6,221 nucleotides of DNA from Desulfobacteraceae bacterium (GTDB lineage: Bacteria; Desulfobacterota; Desulfobacteria; Desulfobacterales; Desulfosalsimonadaceae), in NCBI GenBank assembly GCA_011389605.1, contig JAABTZ010000205.1:1-6221 (forward strand), given 5' to 3'. Shown piece by piece: positions 5,315-6,221 of the stretch. Positions within the stretch are counted from its first letter, which is position 1, and each line of letters opens with the position of its first letter. Both the position numbers and the translations under genes were made by a program. The notes beneath the pieces were generated by a model, which saw only the letters and a program-made list of their open reading frames with translations, made no database searches and was not told the origin of the DNA.

Positions 5315-6124
5315 ATGGAAACAGATAACAGCGCCGGCATTCCACCGGTGCAACTAAGCAATAAAAGCCGGTTTCAGTTCCGGTGCCATCACGGCATTTC
5401 CTGTTTTACCCAATGCTGCCGGGGCATAAATATTATGTTGACCCCCTATGATATTGTAAGGCTGAAAAACCGGCTGGAGCTGACCTCCGAAGAATTTTTG
5501 GCCATGTACACCACCCCCCAGCTTCTGGAGAAAACCGATTTGCCGGTAGTGACTCTGCGCATGCTCGACGATCAGCCCGGAGAGCCGGTATGCCCCTTTG
5601 TCCGGGAAGAGCAGGGCTGTATAATCTACGAAGACAGGCCCACCACATGCCGCTATTATCCATTGGGAGTGGCTTCACTGAGCCATAAAGATGAAATCGA
5701 CGAAGGCTTCTATTTTTTTGTAAATGAGCCACACTGCCGTGGCTTTGAGGAAGAAGTTGAATGGAGTGTCGATCAGTGGCGCAGGGATCAGGGCGTGGAT
5801 ATCTATGACCGGGTCAATGCACCCTGGACAGAGCTCATTGTCCGGAAGCGTTCCATACCGGCCAACATACATCTGACCCAGAAGACCAAGAACATGTTTT
5901 TTACAGCCAGTTATGATCTTGACCGGTTCAGGCGTTTTGTATTTGAAAGCTCTTTTCTCAATCTCTACAAGGTTGCCCCTGAGACAGTGGAAAAAATCAG
6001 GTCTGATGAATTGGAATTGCTGGACTTCAGTTTTAGATGGCTTAAGTGGCTTTTATTTCAGGAGGGAGAAGAATTTACTGTCAATCCTGAGGCTGCAGAA
6101 GCCCGAGGCAATCGCACCTGTTAG
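5315..6124 (+). CDS. YkgJ-type cysteine-cluster protein, paralogue of the one at 3699-4454
   Basis: A 269-residue second member of the eight-cysteine YkgJ-type family. The cysteines are C24, C30, C34 and C35 (C-x5-C-x3-CC), C93 in CPF, C102, C112 in RPTTCRYYPLG and C141 in EPHCRGF, the same pattern and almost the same spacing as in the first gene of the cassette. Shared blocks also include LTPYD-x2-RL, WSVDQW/QSVRQW and YDLD-x-FR, so homology runs the full length and suggests an old duplication. The last residue is an additional Cys. No signal peptide or membrane helix is evident. The ATG at 5315 has AGGAG at 5303-5307 with 7-nt spacing, the best ribosome binding site in the cassette. The start lies 23 nt after the SDR stop, consistent with one transcript. 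The molecular role is unknown; a metal or Fe-S centre is inference from the cysteines. Confidence 0.92.
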   Translation: METDNSAGIPPVQLSNKSRFQFRCHHGISCFTQCCRGINIMLTPYDIVRLKNRLELTSEEFLAMYTTPQLLEKTDLPVVTLRMLDDQPGEPVCPFVREEQGCIIYEDRPTTCRYYPLGVASLSHKDEIDEGFYFFVNEPHCRGFEEEVEWSVDQWRRDQGVDIYDRVNAPWTELIVRKRSIPANIHLTQKTKNMFFTASYDLDRFRRFVFESSFLNLYKVAPETVEKIRSDELELLDFSFRWLKWLLFQEGEEFTVNPEAAEARGNRTC

Positions 6125-6138
6125 AAAATGTCAACCTT

Positions 6139-6221
6139 GATGTTCTCGTAAAAAGTCGGTTTTCAGATGGCGCCGTAAAAAGTTCAAGATCAAGGCTTGC
6201 GCGATTTCGAAGAATGCAGCG
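6139..6221 (-). repeat. Palindromic intergenic repeat, copy 3, inverted and cut by window edge
   Basis: Two tandem arms, GATGTTCTCGTAAAAAGT (6139-6156) and GATGGCGCCGTAAAAAGT (6166-6183), lie 27 bp apart and are followed by TCAAGATCAAGGCTTGCGC and GAAGAATGCAGCG. This matches the reverse complement of the right side of the copies at 2422-2571 and 3419-3571, including the 9-bp spacer CGGTTTTCA shared with the second. The remaining part, including the distal arm, must lie to the right of the window. It starts 14 nt after the last YkgJ-type stop codon. Confidence 0.88.

Overview
This window looks like chromosomal DNA of an anaerobic, sulfate-reducer-type bacterium (Desulfobacterota, perhaps a Desulfobacteraceae relative). 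The taxonomic guess is inference: it rests on mixed base composition, the style of the translation proteins, two Cys-cluster (YkgJ-type) proteins and abundant intergenic palindromes. No single diagnostic marker is present.

The left half (1-3292, minus strand) is a translation operon read right to left: infC (IF3), rpmI (bL35), rplT (bL20), pheS and the first 257 codons of pheT, which runs off the left edge. infC has no ATG, GTG or TTG at its proper N-terminus and appears to start at ATA behind a near-perfect Shine-Dalgarno. A 375-bp gap between infC and rpmI holds a good sigma70-like promoter and a long palindromic repeat, so rpmI-rplT-pheST probably has its own promoter as well as readthrough from infC.

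The divergent intergenic region (3293-3698) holds a likely infC promoter, a GC-rich stem in the infC leader, a second copy of the palindromic repeat, a miniature arm-pair derivative of it and a weak candidate promoter for the rightward genes.

The right half (3699-6124, plus strand) is a compact three-gene cassette: an eight-cysteine YkgJ-type protein, a short-chain dehydrogenase/reductase (SDR), and a second YkgJ-type protein paralogous to the first. The SDR follows the first gene by 3 nt and the third gene starts 23 nt after the SDR. The SDR lacks the usual catalytic Lys and Asn. A third repeat copy, inverted relative to the other two and cut by the window edge, begins 14 nt after the cassette.

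The two most unusual things here are the repeat family (ten copies of an 18-nt arm, GATG-N5-GTAAAAAGT or a degenerate version, in four clusters with a constant 27-bp architecture) and the YkgJ-SDR-YkgJ cassette with its degenerate SDR, bracketed by inverted copies of the repeat. No function can be assigned to the cassette from sequence alone.
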